64,000 nt of DNA from Humulus lupulus (lineage: Eukaryota > Streptophyta > Magnoliopsida > Rosales > Cannabaceae). Shown in pieces: positions 10,901-21,551 of the stretch. Under the pieces are notes generated by a model. It was not told where the DNA came from. It did no database searches and saw only the letters and a program-made list of their open reading frames with translations. The stretch lies in assembly GCF_963169125.1 (NCBI RefSeq), contig NC_084794.1, positions 72,823,665 to 72,887,664 on the forward strand, in the 5' to 3' direction. Numbering within the stretch: the first letter of the stretch is position 1; each line of letters begins with the position of its first letter. Both the position numbers and the translations under genes were made by a program.

Positions 10901-11162
10901 ATGGAACATGTTAGAAATTGGGCACAATTATTTTATGTTTTAGAAATAAATGTCATGTTTTTAAATTTTCAGAGTTGAACTGTTATTTTCTTATGTTATT
11001 GTTATTAAGCCTAGCATCCAACATTTTTATTTTTAAATAATGAGATCTCATTGTCTGTTTAAATTTTAAATAAATATTTTATTTTAGTGTCTTAAGGCAT
11101 ATGTTTGTTTATTATTTTAAGCGAACTCCCTAAGTAACGTCTTGGGAAATTATGGCGTTACA
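7924..11162 (+). repeat. 5' LTR of G1 (3239 bp)
   Basis: It starts TGTAATATCC, ends GGCGTTACA, and is followed after three bases by TGGTATCAGAG. The part from about 9214 to 10716 is repeated at 16247-17773 and 30208-30219, which confirms the LTR assignment. The region 10480-10700 contains about five degenerate copies of TGTGAGTAYAACNCAGGC. There is a GA-rich stretch at 8517-8566. No conserved ORF is evident. Confidence 0.82.
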
Positions 11163-11165
11163 ATA

Positions 11166-11176
11166 TGGTATCAGAG
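11166..11176 (+). promoter_or_regulatory. Primer-binding site of G1 (initiator tRNA-Met type)
   Basis: TGGTATCAGAG is complementary to the 3' end of plant initiator methionine tRNA and lies three bases after the LTR. Confidence 0.88.
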
Positions 11177-11399
11177 AAAAACGGTCCTAAAGAATATGTG
11201 GTAAGCCCTAACATATAAATTTCATCGCCAAGGACGAGCTCGACTCACTGTACTGTAAGCGGTTAAAGTTTACTTATTAATTTTTGCTTTTTACTAATGC
11301 ACATTTACGTACTTAGCGTTCTCTTATAATGATCTCTTTACCGCAATAACTCATTTTTCATTATAAGTTATTTACGTGTGTGGTTCAGGAAATTGAGAA

Positions 11400-12480
11400 A
11401 TGCCCCCTCGTAGATTGGTCAGAGGTGGACATGGTCGAGGTAGGGGAAAAGCAGCAGTGAACGTATCACAGCCCGAACCACCATAAGGATGGGAGGAACA
11501 TTTTGCGAGAATGGAAGAGACCATTCATAAACAGAACGTAGAGATCAATCAATTGAGGCAGCAAGCTGGGCCACCTGCAAGGCCTGAAACACCAGTGGTT
11601 AGGTAGCCACCTGCCATTGCAGGATTACCAATTGCGGAGAGTCATATGGAGCCCTTGTTTGAAAGGTTCTGAAAGCAACACCCGCCAGTTTTTGAAGGCA
11701 GCATCGATCCGGTCTAGGCAGAGGAGTGGATCAGTGGGATGGAGAGGATCTTGAACATGATGGGAGTTCAAGGCAATGAACAAGTGGTCTGCGCATCTTT
11801 CGTGCTGAGAAAAGATGCTCGGATTTGGTGGGAGGTAGTGGAGCAATCATGGGATGTTAACACTATGGATTGGGACGAATTCAAACAGATGTTTAATGAT
11901 AAATACTACAACTCCACAGTGTTAGCAGCAAAAATGGATGAATTTACCAAGCCCACTCAAGGTAATATCTCGGTTACAAAATATGCACATAAGTTCGATC
12001 GGTTGGCAAAGTTTGCCCAGGATCTTAACCTATTGATAAGTTACGAGCGTACCGGTTTGTGAGAGGTCTAAAACCAATGATAGCTCGAGATGTGGAGATT
12101 GTTTCTAGAGGTTTTTTCACCTATGCTGAAGTGGTGGAAATGGCTTTTACAGCTGAGAGAAGCGAATAGAGAATCTTGAAAGATAATGCTGCTAGAATGG
12201 ATGCCAAGAAAAGTGGGGCAGCCACCTCTAATGACAACAGGAAGAGCAGGAGCAGTCAAGCCAAGCCGAAAATGATAAACGACCCAAGCCCGACAATGAA
12301 AACCGTCCTGGTGGAAATGGTGGTAGAAATATTCTACCTTGCCCTAAGTGCACAAAACACCATTCTTGTGAGTGCAGAGCTGGAGTTTGCTACAAATGTG
12401 AGAAGGAAGGTCACATGAAGCGCAACTGTCCAACGTGGGAACAATATAGCAATAAGGAAGAACAGAAGAAGAATGAAAAG
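11400..12480 (+). pseudogene. G1 gag (capsid and zinc knuckle)
   Basis: The start is ATG CCC CCT CGT AGA at 11400, the usual MPPRR opening of chromovirus gag. The best open stretch (11739-12062) holds ASFVLRKDARIWWEVVEQ, DEFKQMFNDKYY and ISVTKYAHKFDRLAKFA, the Retrotrans_gag core that forms the virus-like particle shell. A CCHC knuckle follows near 12390-12430 (CYKCEKEGHMKRNC). In-frame stops, several replacing glutamine or arginine codons, occur before 11739, and frameshifts occur near 12060 and 12180. The copy is dead. Confidence 0.85.
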
Positions 12481-13436
12481 TATGTCCCAGCCAGAGTCTT
12501 CACCATCACCCAAGCTGAAGCTAAGGCAAGCCCTTCCGTCATAACAGGTCAGATCCCTATGGGCAATACCACATGTAAAGTTTTATTTGATTCAGGTGCA
12601 TCACATTCTTTTATTTCTAGTAGAACTGTAAATATTGTAAATGCACCTAGTGAATTATTTAATGTGTGGTTTGGGACTATGTTACCCTACAGGGAAATTG
12701 TAATATCTAAAAATTGGGTTAAAGATGTACCTTTATAGATAGATGGGAGGGAATAGTATGTAGACCTGATTGTATTAGATTTATCTGATTTTGATGTAAT
12801 TTTGGGGATGGATTTTCTATTCAAATACGGAGCATCTATCGACTACAAACGCAAGAAAGTGGTCTTTGCACCGGAAGGCGGAGATCTGTTTGAGTTCGAA
12901 GGCATAAGAAAGAAACCCAGAACGCCTATCATATCAATGATGAAAGCCAGAGAAATGTTGCAACACAGATGTTTGGGGTATCTCGTGAACATGGTCAATG
13001 AAGTCAAAGAGACAGAAAGGAGACTTGAAGAGACAAAAGTTGTAGCTGAGTTCCTCGATGTCTTTCCAGAAAAACTTCTAGGTTTATCTCTGCAGAGGGA
13101 GATAGAATTTGTAATCGATCTGATGCCTGAGAGACATTGCTAGTATCTTGAGCACCATATACAATGTCACCAACAAAACTTAAAGAACTTAAAACTCAAT
13201 TGGAGGAATTACTAAAGCTGGGGTTCATCAGACCGAGCAATTTTACTTGGGGCGCACCAGTTCTTTTTGTCAAGAAGAAAGATGAGTCTATGAGGATGTG
13301 TATTGATTTTTGGGAGCTAAATAATTTCACAATAAAGACCAGATATCCTTTGTTGAGAATCGATGATCTGTTCGACCAGCTTCAGGGGACCAAGGTGTTT
13401 TCGAAAATCGATCTTCGGTCGAGATACCATCCTTCC
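12481..13436 (+). pseudogene. G1 protease and N-terminal reverse transcriptase
   Basis: ITGQIPMGNTTCKVLFDSGA (12541-12600) contains the aspartic protease active site DSGA, followed by SHSFISS. After a stop near 12737 the sequence continues with ILGMDFLFKYGASIDY and then the RT N-terminus. This gives [40 protein letters not shown] and [20 protein letters not shown]. The sequence stops abruptly at about 13436, within the RT fingers/palm region, where LINE sequence begins. The same motifs in intact order are seen in G2 (36261-37793). The catalytic YxDD motif, RNase H and integrase are missing. Confidence 0.86.
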
Positions 13437-14855
13437 ACATGGCTTTGAAAAAACCTGAACCATACCCATCCGGACCCGGACTTTTAATTGGACTAATACT
13501 GAACAAAGCATCTTCCACTTCCTTTCTAGTAAATGGCTTTATCCAACAAATCTGATGGTCTAAAGACAAACTGTTACCATGTCTGAAACAAGACCTCTGA
13601 ATAGGCACCGAGGCATTACTCTGACTTCCCATAATTTTTCGAAAGTGATTCACAAAGTGAGCCACTACATCCTCAAACCTCTCAATTAACTGACCAGTCT
13701 CATTAACAAAAGAAGTGATACGGTTAGAAGTTCTTCCTTGTTTTAAACAAGCGTGAAAGTAAGCCGTATTATCACCACCATAACGAAGCCAATTAACTTT
13801 ACTTTTCTGCCTAAGAAAGCTGTCATATATTCTAGAATGATTAGAGAATATCTCACCTGCTAATCTTTCCTCTCTTTGCATATCTGTTGAGTGAGGGTCA
13901 CCTTGAAGAGAAATTTGAGCAGCTTGGTAGTTCTCCTTAGCTATATTATAGTTCTGCACAACATCTCCCATAGTACTCTTGTTAAACTTGCGAAGGACAT
14001 GCTTGAGCCTACCCAATTTCCTAACTATTCTTTCCAGATCATAACCCTTACTAGGTTTGCACCAACTCTGCATCATTGTCTCTTTAAAATTAACATGGTC
14101 AGTCCACATATTAAAAAATCTAAAAGGTTTGACACCACAGTTCAAGGCAGCTCCAGATTTGATAATACAATAGCAATGATCAGATAGCATTTCCCAGTTA
14201 ACAACAACTTCAGCATGAGGGAATAAGTCCAACCAATCTTCATTTATAAAAATTCAGTCCAGTTTAGAATAGATTATGTCCTCATTAGCTTGCTTGTTTG
14301 TCCAAGTGAAGTGAGAACCTCTAGTGCGCATCTCATCAACCAACCCTAAGGCTCTCCATTTTTGAGTATCCACCAACTCCAGGGCAGTAATGTTACAACC
14401 ACCAACTCTATCAGTAACCTCAAAAACCGCATTAAAGTCCCCAGCCACCAGCCAAGGAGGGGCTGGAAAACACAAACCAGAGAGATCATCCCAAAGCTGC
14501 AGTCTCTCCTAAATCAAATTCCTACCATACACAAAAGTAACACAAAACTTTTTATTAGATCTCTTTTCTTGAACATAGACATGAATTAACTGGTCACTTT
14601 CCTTCAAAACCTCAACGAAAACACTATGCCCCTGCCAAATTAGAAGGATTCTTCCTTCAGAGTAGGTCCTGTATAATAGCTCCAGCCACTGAAATAAGAA
14701 GTCATCATTTCCTCAGTTTTTTTTCCATGCAACTTAGTCTCTAACAAGGCTCCTAAACCTATTTTATTCACAAAACAAAATGAACTCAGGGACTTTTGTT
14801 TCTCCCTTTTATTAATACCCCGGACATTCCAACTAAGTATGTTGTGACTCTCCAT
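13437..14855 (-). pseudogene. LINE ORF2: endonuclease and start of reverse transcriptase
   Basis: ORF2 probably starts at 14855 (MESHNILSWNVRGINKREKQ), overlapping the end of ORF1 by about 20 bases in another frame. SWNVRG, LLETKLHG, AGDFNAV and GSHFTWTN are the apurinic-like endonuclease motifs that nick the target. From about 14230 to 13437 comes a linker including WLRYGGDNTAYFHACLKQ and then the RT entry motif [18 protein letters not shown], where it breaks off. Stops occur near 14652, 14510 and 14255. The polymerase palm with the FADD motif is absent. Confidence 0.86.
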
Positions 14856-16217
14856 TAAATAAATTTGTTGTAGAAAGTCCCAAGTTTGTAACCTCCAATA
14901 TCTTCTCTTGCAATGCACTATAGGAGTTCTTCAGCTTGTTTTGAGAATTTAGAACTTGTTTCTTATTTCCCCCCACCCGTTTAGGGGTAGTCCATTCAGA
15001 AGGAGTTCTCTCTTTGGAATCCCTGATGGCCTTGTCATCGTTTTGCTTTGAATCTTTCGATTTGCCATGAGGCTTTGACACAGCATGGGACTCGAAAACC
15101 TCCTTAGCATCTAGTTTCTTTTGACCATCATCAATACCCCCATTAACTAAACCTGTATCCTCTGTTAATGACTGCTGCTCCTTGGGTTTTTGCTTAGTCT
15201 CTTCATCAACATTTCTGACTTTCTGCCTCCAGACCTCATTTTGTTTCCTATTACACATCATCTCAGTATGACCATAAACCCTGCATCCTTTACATTGAGT
15301 TGGTAGCCATTCAAACTCCAATAGTTTCTCCATTAGCTGTCCTTTCTCATTGAGAAATTGAATTGATTTAGGAACCTCCTCTGTTATTTCTATCTCCACT
15401 AAGACTCTAGCAAATTGCATCATTGTCCGATCCTTTGTAACTTTATCTACTAGAATCGGATTCCCAATTGTACTCATTAGGGCACTCAAACATTTAGTAC
15501 CCCAATATTGCTGCCCAAGCCCTGGTAACCTAATCAAAACTGGTACCGATTTCACTGACTTTAGAGTGTCTAGATCAGCAGTCCAAGGCTTCACAATCAC
15601 TGGTTTCCTATCAAAGTGTAGAACCCCAGCTTCCAAAACCAAATCTCTAGTCACTTCATCCCTAAATTTCACAAGAGTATACCCAGCATTCAATCGAGCA
15701 ATTCTGTCAATACTTAGCTTACCCCAAATCCTCTTAATGAAACCTTCAAAAACAACAAAAGGAGGATTGGCTCCAAGTACCATACATATCACAGCTGAGT
15801 TCCAAAATGAAGTTTCAACTTGGATTTCCTCCAAATCCACTTGAGCAATTCTTTGGCCCTCTCGAATTAGGGGTTCCTCAAATTATAGTTTAGCCCCTCG
15901 TTGATTTGGTAACAATGCCCGAAACTAAGCCCATTTGTCCTTCGCCTGGCTTTGAAACTCATTTCGCCATTAGCCAGATCATTCCAGTTCACTCCGTTCC
16001 TCTTAACTCCAAATGATCCCTCATCAGTTTCCATCGGCCCTAGACTTCCAACTTCTGGGAAATCCACCAGAGAATCCTTGAAAACCTCTTCCACCACAGC
16101 CAGCAAATCTTCATCTAAACCAGTCCTATTTCCTTCACAAGTCTCTTGGATCAACAGAGATTCAGTCACCTTAGATCTAGTAGCAGGCTTCAGGTTGGTG
16201 TTCTTGCGTCTCGCCAT
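14833..16217 (-). pseudogene. LINE ORF1: DUF4283 RNA-binding protein with zinc knuckle
   Basis: The probable start is at 16217 (MARRKNTNLKPATRSK). After a frameshift near 15850 the frame is open to 14833. The central part (FEGFIKRIWGKLSIDRIARL, VIVKPWTADLDTLKSVKSVP) is the DUF4283 domain, and LPTQCKGCRVYGHTEMMC provides a CX2CX4HX4C knuckle. The tail is Lys/Glu/Gln-rich and ends in a short conserved block. This protein coats LINE RNA. One frameshift is the main defect visible. Confidence 0.85.
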
Positions 16218-16246
16218 GGAGAAACCAGAGGAAACCTCACGCCTGA

Positions 16247-17773
16247 TTTATGAAAAATATTTTTATTATTTAGAAAAATATGAGTTTATGTTTGAATGAT
16301 CTTTGTATGATTTAGAATGACTTTGTATATTTAGATTTAATATTTTTGACCATGTTTGATAATTTTCTTCTATTATTTACTTTTAAATATGTGATTTAAG
16401 GAAATAAGTGTGGAAAAATGATTTAAATATTCTAAAAATTCTGGGAATTTTCGTGTATGTTTAAAATGAGATTCTAAGGCTCTCTGTAATTTATTTTTAA
16501 TTTGTATCATTTTTGTAATTTCCTTGATTTATTTGGCTTATTCTATATTTTAATTATGAAAAATATTACTGCTACTATTTTGAACCCTAAGTAAATTTTT
16601 GTGTGTTACTATAGGGTGAATAGTTATATTTTATTTATAATCAATTATGTATTTTTCTTGAATCAATTAGTTTTTCTATTAAATTAATTAAGAAAAATAG
16701 TTATTTTGTCCAACAAATTCTAAAATAATTTTTATAAGTTTATTTTGGCTTTTTGAACAATTCTGTATGATTAGTTTGAATTTGGACTAGTTGTATAATT
16801 ATTTTGAATTAGTTGGACTGTATTTGGGAAATTGAGGAAAAATAATTTATAAATGTTAAAACTTATTTTTCTGGTCTTATATGAGCCTTTGCTGATTATT
16901 TTAGGGTTTTGGAAAGTTGGTTGTTAAATTTTGTTGTCATATGATAATCTTTAGAAATTATTGAGTCTTTTATGTAATTATGATATCAAAGGGCATTATG
17001 GTAATTTTTCTCGTAAAAAGTATTTATATGAATTGATGTGATACGTTAGAGACATTCTTGTTTGTGCATGTGACATGATAGTTTGAACCTTTGTGAAAAA
17101 TGATTTTAATTTACATGTCACTCACGTTAAAATTGCATAGTTAAATTATTTCGATAATTAGAATTTTGAAATAAAACCATAGCATCTATTTTTAATTTTT
17201 TCTTGAATTTTCACTATGTAATTAGACGTCTAGGAGCTAGCGGTCATTGAGGTGACACAGCAAGTGGTTCGGGACTTGTTGGCAGATAACACACTACTTA
17301 AGGTAAGAAGAATGGACATCTGCGCACAGAGTTTACGTTATGCGTACAACCTTGTTTTCTTATTTGTTTAATTATATAATTATATTTGTGACCTGAATTG
17401 TTGCTTTAGATTGACTAGCATGAGGATAGTCCTAGGGATTTTAGTTAGTAGACATACTTAGTTGATAGAGTAGGCGTGCTACTAGGCTCTAGCTGCTTGT
17501 ATGAGTATAGCATTTGCAGGAATTATCTTGGGTGTGCTTAGCTCAAGATAATAAGATGCTACTACGAAACTGCCGAGTGTGAGTGCAGCTCAGGCAGGAC
17601 AACGATGTCTTGAGGGAACTACCAAGTGTGAGTACAACGCAAACTAGACTAGGTGCCACTGTGGGAATGCCGAGTGTGAGTACAATGCAGGCAAAGTACA
17701 TTACATTTCATGTCCGATCAACATGACTTGTTAGCATTATGTGTGTGAGTATAACACACATTATGTTAGTGTG
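16247..17773 (+). repeat. G1 3' LTR, first surviving part
   Basis: The segment is collinear with 9214-10706 of the 5' LTR and matches it at roughly nine bases in ten by eye. It has an extra ~60-bp unit near 17590-17650 (another TGTGAGTACAACGC copy). It is joined to LINE sequence on the left and to T2 on the right. The last five bases, GTGTG (17769-17773), are the T2 target duplication. Confidence 0.84.
17769..17773. repeat. T2 target-site duplication, left (GTGTG)
   Basis: GTGTG precedes the T2 5' LTR and is found again at 30203-30207 after the 3' LTR. Joining the two flanks recreates the uninterrupted G1 LTR sequence seen at 10703-10722. Confidence 0.92.
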
Positions 17774-18545
17774 TGTATGCCCTAAATATCCGCGCACTAT
17801 AGGCGAGCTAGAAAAAGGCATAATTCGATCTGCCACGTGTAAATTGTCCACCCGGAGCTGTTTTGTTATGGGTCTCCATCTGTCCAGCCCGAGCTGATTA
17901 GAGAGTTAACTGCTACTCGGAGGCATCGTGTCAGTAGTGTGAGTGTCACGAGCTGGCGTCACATTAAGCTTGCGATGCGGCAGAGGTCTGACACCCGAAT
18001 CCTTGTAAAGTCAACCAGGCAGTATAAACGTGCATATATCAGACATCACATGTCTGTTTTATTCCTAATTTCTCGGATGCGCAGTATAAACGCGCGCATT
18101 CGGACATCCCATATCTGATTTGGGCCAGGCGGGCCATTACCCATCCTTACTTGTTGATTAGACCTCACTTCCCTGTAAGGTTTAGGAATTAATCATCAGT
18201 GCCACAAAGATGATGTGAAGGATTAAGAGATCACGGGATGACCCCATTGCCAACCCAGATATCTTCTTCCTATAAATACCAAGATCCTGGGTAGTGCAAG
18301 GGGTTGGCATATTTTTGTAAAGAAACACTCTGTAAGAAATAGCCAAGAGATATCAATAATATCGACTAGTGGACTAGAGGGATTTTAACCTTCGAACCAC
18401 CTAAAAAGAAAGGAGTGACCATCTTCCCATGCTATTAGTTTCTCAAATTTAGAATATAATTATTTTCATATTACGGTTCACCAATTTGCACTAATTCATC
18501 CTATTTATTCGTATAATTACCTGTTGGCAAAGAACCGCGTTGACA
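17774..18545 (+). repeat. 5' LTR of T2 (772 bp)
   Basis: Starts TGTATGCC, ends GCGTTGACA. The promoter TATA box is TATAAATA at 18271-18278. The conserved block GACTAGTGGACTAGAGGG then TTTTAACCTTCGAACCACC lies at 18364-18408 and is shared with T1 and T3 LTRs. The last part, TTGGCAAAGAACCGCGTTGACA, is shared too. Confidence 0.93.
18271..18278 (+). promoter_or_regulatory. LTR TATA box of T2
   Basis: TATAAATA lies in the 5' LTR; the identical box in the 3' LTR is at 29928-29935. It is the expected start region for the gag-pol transcript. Confidence 0.65.
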
Positions 18546-18566
18546 GTTTGGTGCTTTCGTTGAGAG
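18546..18566 (+). promoter_or_regulatory. Primer-binding region of T2
   Basis: GTTTGGTGCTTTCGTTGAGAG follows the LTR, with TGGTGC offset by three bases. T3 has GTTTGGTGCTTTCATTGAAAG in the same place (55160-55180). The primer tRNA was not identified; it is not the initiator tRNA-Met used by G1-G4. Confidence 0.65.
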
Positions 18567-18599
18567 GACTTAGATTGGTGCTATCACAAAAACCTGATC

Positions 18600-20745
18600 A
18601 TGGTGCTTACTCGTTCGAGGCATGGTAACGAGGCGGATCAACATGATGGGCAGGAGGCCCACCATGCCACCATATCCGATGAACCAAACCCCGAGGTCCA
18701 GCAGCGATCGGGAAAGCAGTCGATGGGCCAGGATGACACCGGGAGTTCGGCGCCCTGACGGCCAAATCTGAACCCGGGTTTCCTGACGGCGATTGAGATG
18801 GAGAACATACAGTTGAGGGGTCAGCTATCCAGAGCAAGTAAGAAAATCGAAGAGGTCTTGGCCCGACTACCCCCTCTTACAGCCGACGTTAACATCGGAA
18901 AGAGGCAAAGTGGGACTCGCAACTCCCGCGGGGATAATTGGCCCAGACCTAGTCGATCGATCAGAACCTCAACCCCGAGTTCTGCATCCATGTCACACCA
19001 TAACCAGGAAACTATGTTTGAGGAGTTTCCTAGGACCAATCATCAATTCAGCCGATCAGTCAGAACCTCGACTCCTAGCTCGATTCCACCATCGAGTGTG
19101 CCCAGAAGGGCTCGTGGCAGCTCGCGGAGGAGATCCGGGGAAGGCTCGCGCAGACGACCTGCTCCGGCCAGCCCTCCCGTGCCGCGGTCAGATCACCGGG
19201 CGCAGGATGCTGGAGATGGTAGAGTAGAACGGACGCGAGCTAATTTGATTCGCCCGAATGAGACTAGTATTGATTCGCCAGTTAGGCATCCCCCGTCGCC
19301 GATAAGATACCCATCTCCTCCCTGTCCAGTTTGAGACATTCCGACACACGAGAGCAGCAAAAGAAATCCTCCTCTCTCCAATCCTTCCCATCACAACCGA
19401 GCACTCGGGGAGGTCCCGGATCCTCACCCCCAGCAGTGGGCTCCAAGATTTTCCAATTGGAGCTAATGGACCGGGAGCCAATGAAGTGGTAGATCCGGTG
19501 GAGACCTACATAATCGCTTGAGTTCGACGCAAAGCCCTCGGGCCACCTCGAGGGCCGACCTTCGAGATTGCCTCAACTTGCAGAGGGGGAGTCCGGCCAA
19601 AAATGGAAGTCATGCTCGCCGAGAGGATGGTCTTTCCAAAGTACGTGACAGTGGGAATGTCCCACCTAACCAAGCTCAAGCTTGGAGGGACAATAACCCG
19701 CCTAACGCGTACAATGGAACTAGAGTTGTTGAACAGCCTCAGAACAACAAAGGGATTAAGGACCAGACCCTAGAACGTTTGCCTCAAATGGAGGAGCTAA
19801 TGAAGAAGCTCTTGTCAGAAAATGAGAAGGATGAGTATGACTCGGGGGACGAACTCGAGCTTTTTGCCTCCAACATAGCAGCCACAACGTACCCGTCGGG
19901 TTTTCGGATGCCCCACTTGTCTAAATTCAATGGAGACGGGGACCCGTCAGATCATTTGGGTATGTTCAATACCCTGATGATGGCCCATAATATCGGCCCC
20001 GAGCTGAGGTGTTTGATATTCCCTTCCACCTTGACCGGGCCAGCTAGGCAGTGGTTAAAGCAGTGTAAAAAGCATTCCATCAGCTCGTGGAAGAATTTTT
20101 CTGCCGACTTCAAGAGGGCATTCCGAGCTTCTCAAGCTGTCCGCGTCAAAGCTGACACCCTGGCGAACGTGAAGCAACAGCCCGGGGAACCTTTGAAAGC
20201 TTACCAGAGCAGGTTCGCAAACGTCGCGGCTCAAGCCAGGGATGCGCATGACAGTTCCAAGCTTATGGCCTTGAGGACTGGAATCCTCGTTGGAGGCGGG
20301 CTATGGAACGAGATACAGAGAAGAGGTGTCAGCACCGTGGATGAATTCCTAAACAAGGCCCAGGAATGGATAAACCTGGAAGAGGCACGAGCATCGGTCG
20401 CGGGAACCAGCTAAACCCTTGATCAGTCCGTTGGAGTGGAAACAGATGTCGTAAAAATGAATCAAACTGTTACACAGAATAACCAAGGGGGTGGAGGTAA
20501 GAGAAAAGAGAGCAGCGAGGGCGGCCAGCACGGTCCGAAGAAGTATAAGCCCGTGGAAAAGTTTAAGCCAGTCTATGCGGCTTATACCGAGCTCACAAAC
20601 ACTAGGGAGCACATTTTCCTAGCAAACTCTGCCCGCCTCCTCTGGAAAAAGTCGGAGCCTTTGAAACACCAGAAGGCTAAGAGGGACCCTTCCAAGTTCT
20701 TCTAATTCCACAAAAACATTGGCCACAACACTGACGATTGTAGGC
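18600..20745 (+). pseudogene. T2 gag polyprotein region
   Basis: The frame begins with ATG at 18600 (MVLTRSRHGNEADQHD) and stays in one phase to beyond 21479 if stop codons are read through. The first stop, at about 18756, looks like CGA changed to TGA. An N-terminal coiled-coil segment (MENIQLRGQLSRASKKIEEV) is followed by a basic, Ser/Arg-rich region. The Retrotrans_gag core comes at 19900-20300 (FPSTLTGPARQWLKQC, FSADFKRAFRASQAVRVKAD, LKAYQSRFANVAAQA). A knuckle-like motif FHKNIGHNTDDCRHLKDEIE lies near 20703-20760. These are the capsid and nucleocapsid parts. At least six in-frame stops make it inactive. Confidence 0.85.
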
Positions 20746-21479
20746 ATTTGAAGGATGAGATCGAGATGCTCATCAGAGCTAAACCTTTGGCTCAATATGT
20801 GTGGAACCAGGTTCCTACTAGTCAACCAGCCTCAGAAGCTCCGGTGAATCAGCCCGGGCCCCGGATAAGTCAGGATACCCCTCCTCCTATAATAGGAAGG
20901 GAGATATCCACAATCTCTGGAGGCCCCCATTTGGTCGGCACGAGCAGAGGTGCCCAGAAGAGATATGTCAATGAGTTGAAGGCTCATAACATAGTGGAAT
21001 TCGTCCCGGAGCAGCATCTACCCAAACAGGAATGGTTGGAGAGGCAACCAATCATTTTTACCGAGGAGGACGCTGGTCACGTCCAGTTCCCCCATAACGA
21101 TCCTCTAGTCATAACTGCCCGACTCGCCAACCGGAGAGTTAGGAGGATACTAGTCGATAATGGGAGTTTGGTGAACTTGCTGTTCCGGTCTATGGTGGAG
21201 AAAATGGGATTGTCTGTCACTGAGCTGAAGGCCACCTCCATGATGTTGTATGGATTTTCTGGAGAAGGGTCGACAGCGATAGGAACAATCAAGCTAGTAA
21301 TAACCTTGGGAGAGGGGCCCCTAATTGTCTCTAAGCTCCTCGAGTTCGTGGTTATCAATTGTCCCACTGCCTACAACGCTATTCTGGGCCGACCTACGTT
21401 GATGGCATTTGAGGCCATAACTTCTATCTGCCATCTCACAGTCAAATTCCCCTCCTCTACGGGGATATGTACGGTTTGA
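20746..21479 (+). pseudogene. T2 aspartic protease region
   Basis: The frame is in phase with gag. NDPLVITARLANRRVRRILV followed by DNGSLVNLLF holds the retroviral protease active site in the DNGS form usual for Tat elements. GFSGEGSTAIGTIKLVITLG and NCPTAYNAILGRPTLMAFEA are the flap and the C-terminal ILGR motif that closes the fold. The protease matures the polyprotein. The stretch ends with a TGA at 21477 instead of running on into RT, so pol could not be made by this copy without readthrough. Confidence 0.84.
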
Positions 21480-21551
21480 GGTGATTAGCTCGCTACCAGG
21501 GAATGCTATAGCATTTCCATGAAGGGAAAATCACAACCCGGGTAGCGGACG

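Larger units (their letters stand above)
13437..16246 (-). mobile_element. LINE fragment with both ORFs but no 3' half
   Basis: The minus-strand LINE has its 5' end near 16246, ORF1 at 16217-14833 and the start of ORF2 from 14855. It is cut at about 13437, just after the start of the RT domain, next to the broken RT of G1. LINEs usually lose their 5' end. Here the 3' end is missing together with the G1 pol and the first part of the G1 3' LTR, so a later deletion is likely. No target duplication can be found. Confidence 0.84.

Noticed and set aside
11166..11176. tRNA-Met similarity
   Set aside because: It matches only the tRNA 3' end and sits just after an LTR; it is a primer-binding site, as are 38958-38970 and 63896-63909. 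No tRNA gene was found.
18798..19334. Separate gene starting at 18798
   Set aside because: It is in phase with the ATG at 18600 and with gag further on, so it is the stop-interrupted N-terminus of T2 gag, not a gene of its own.
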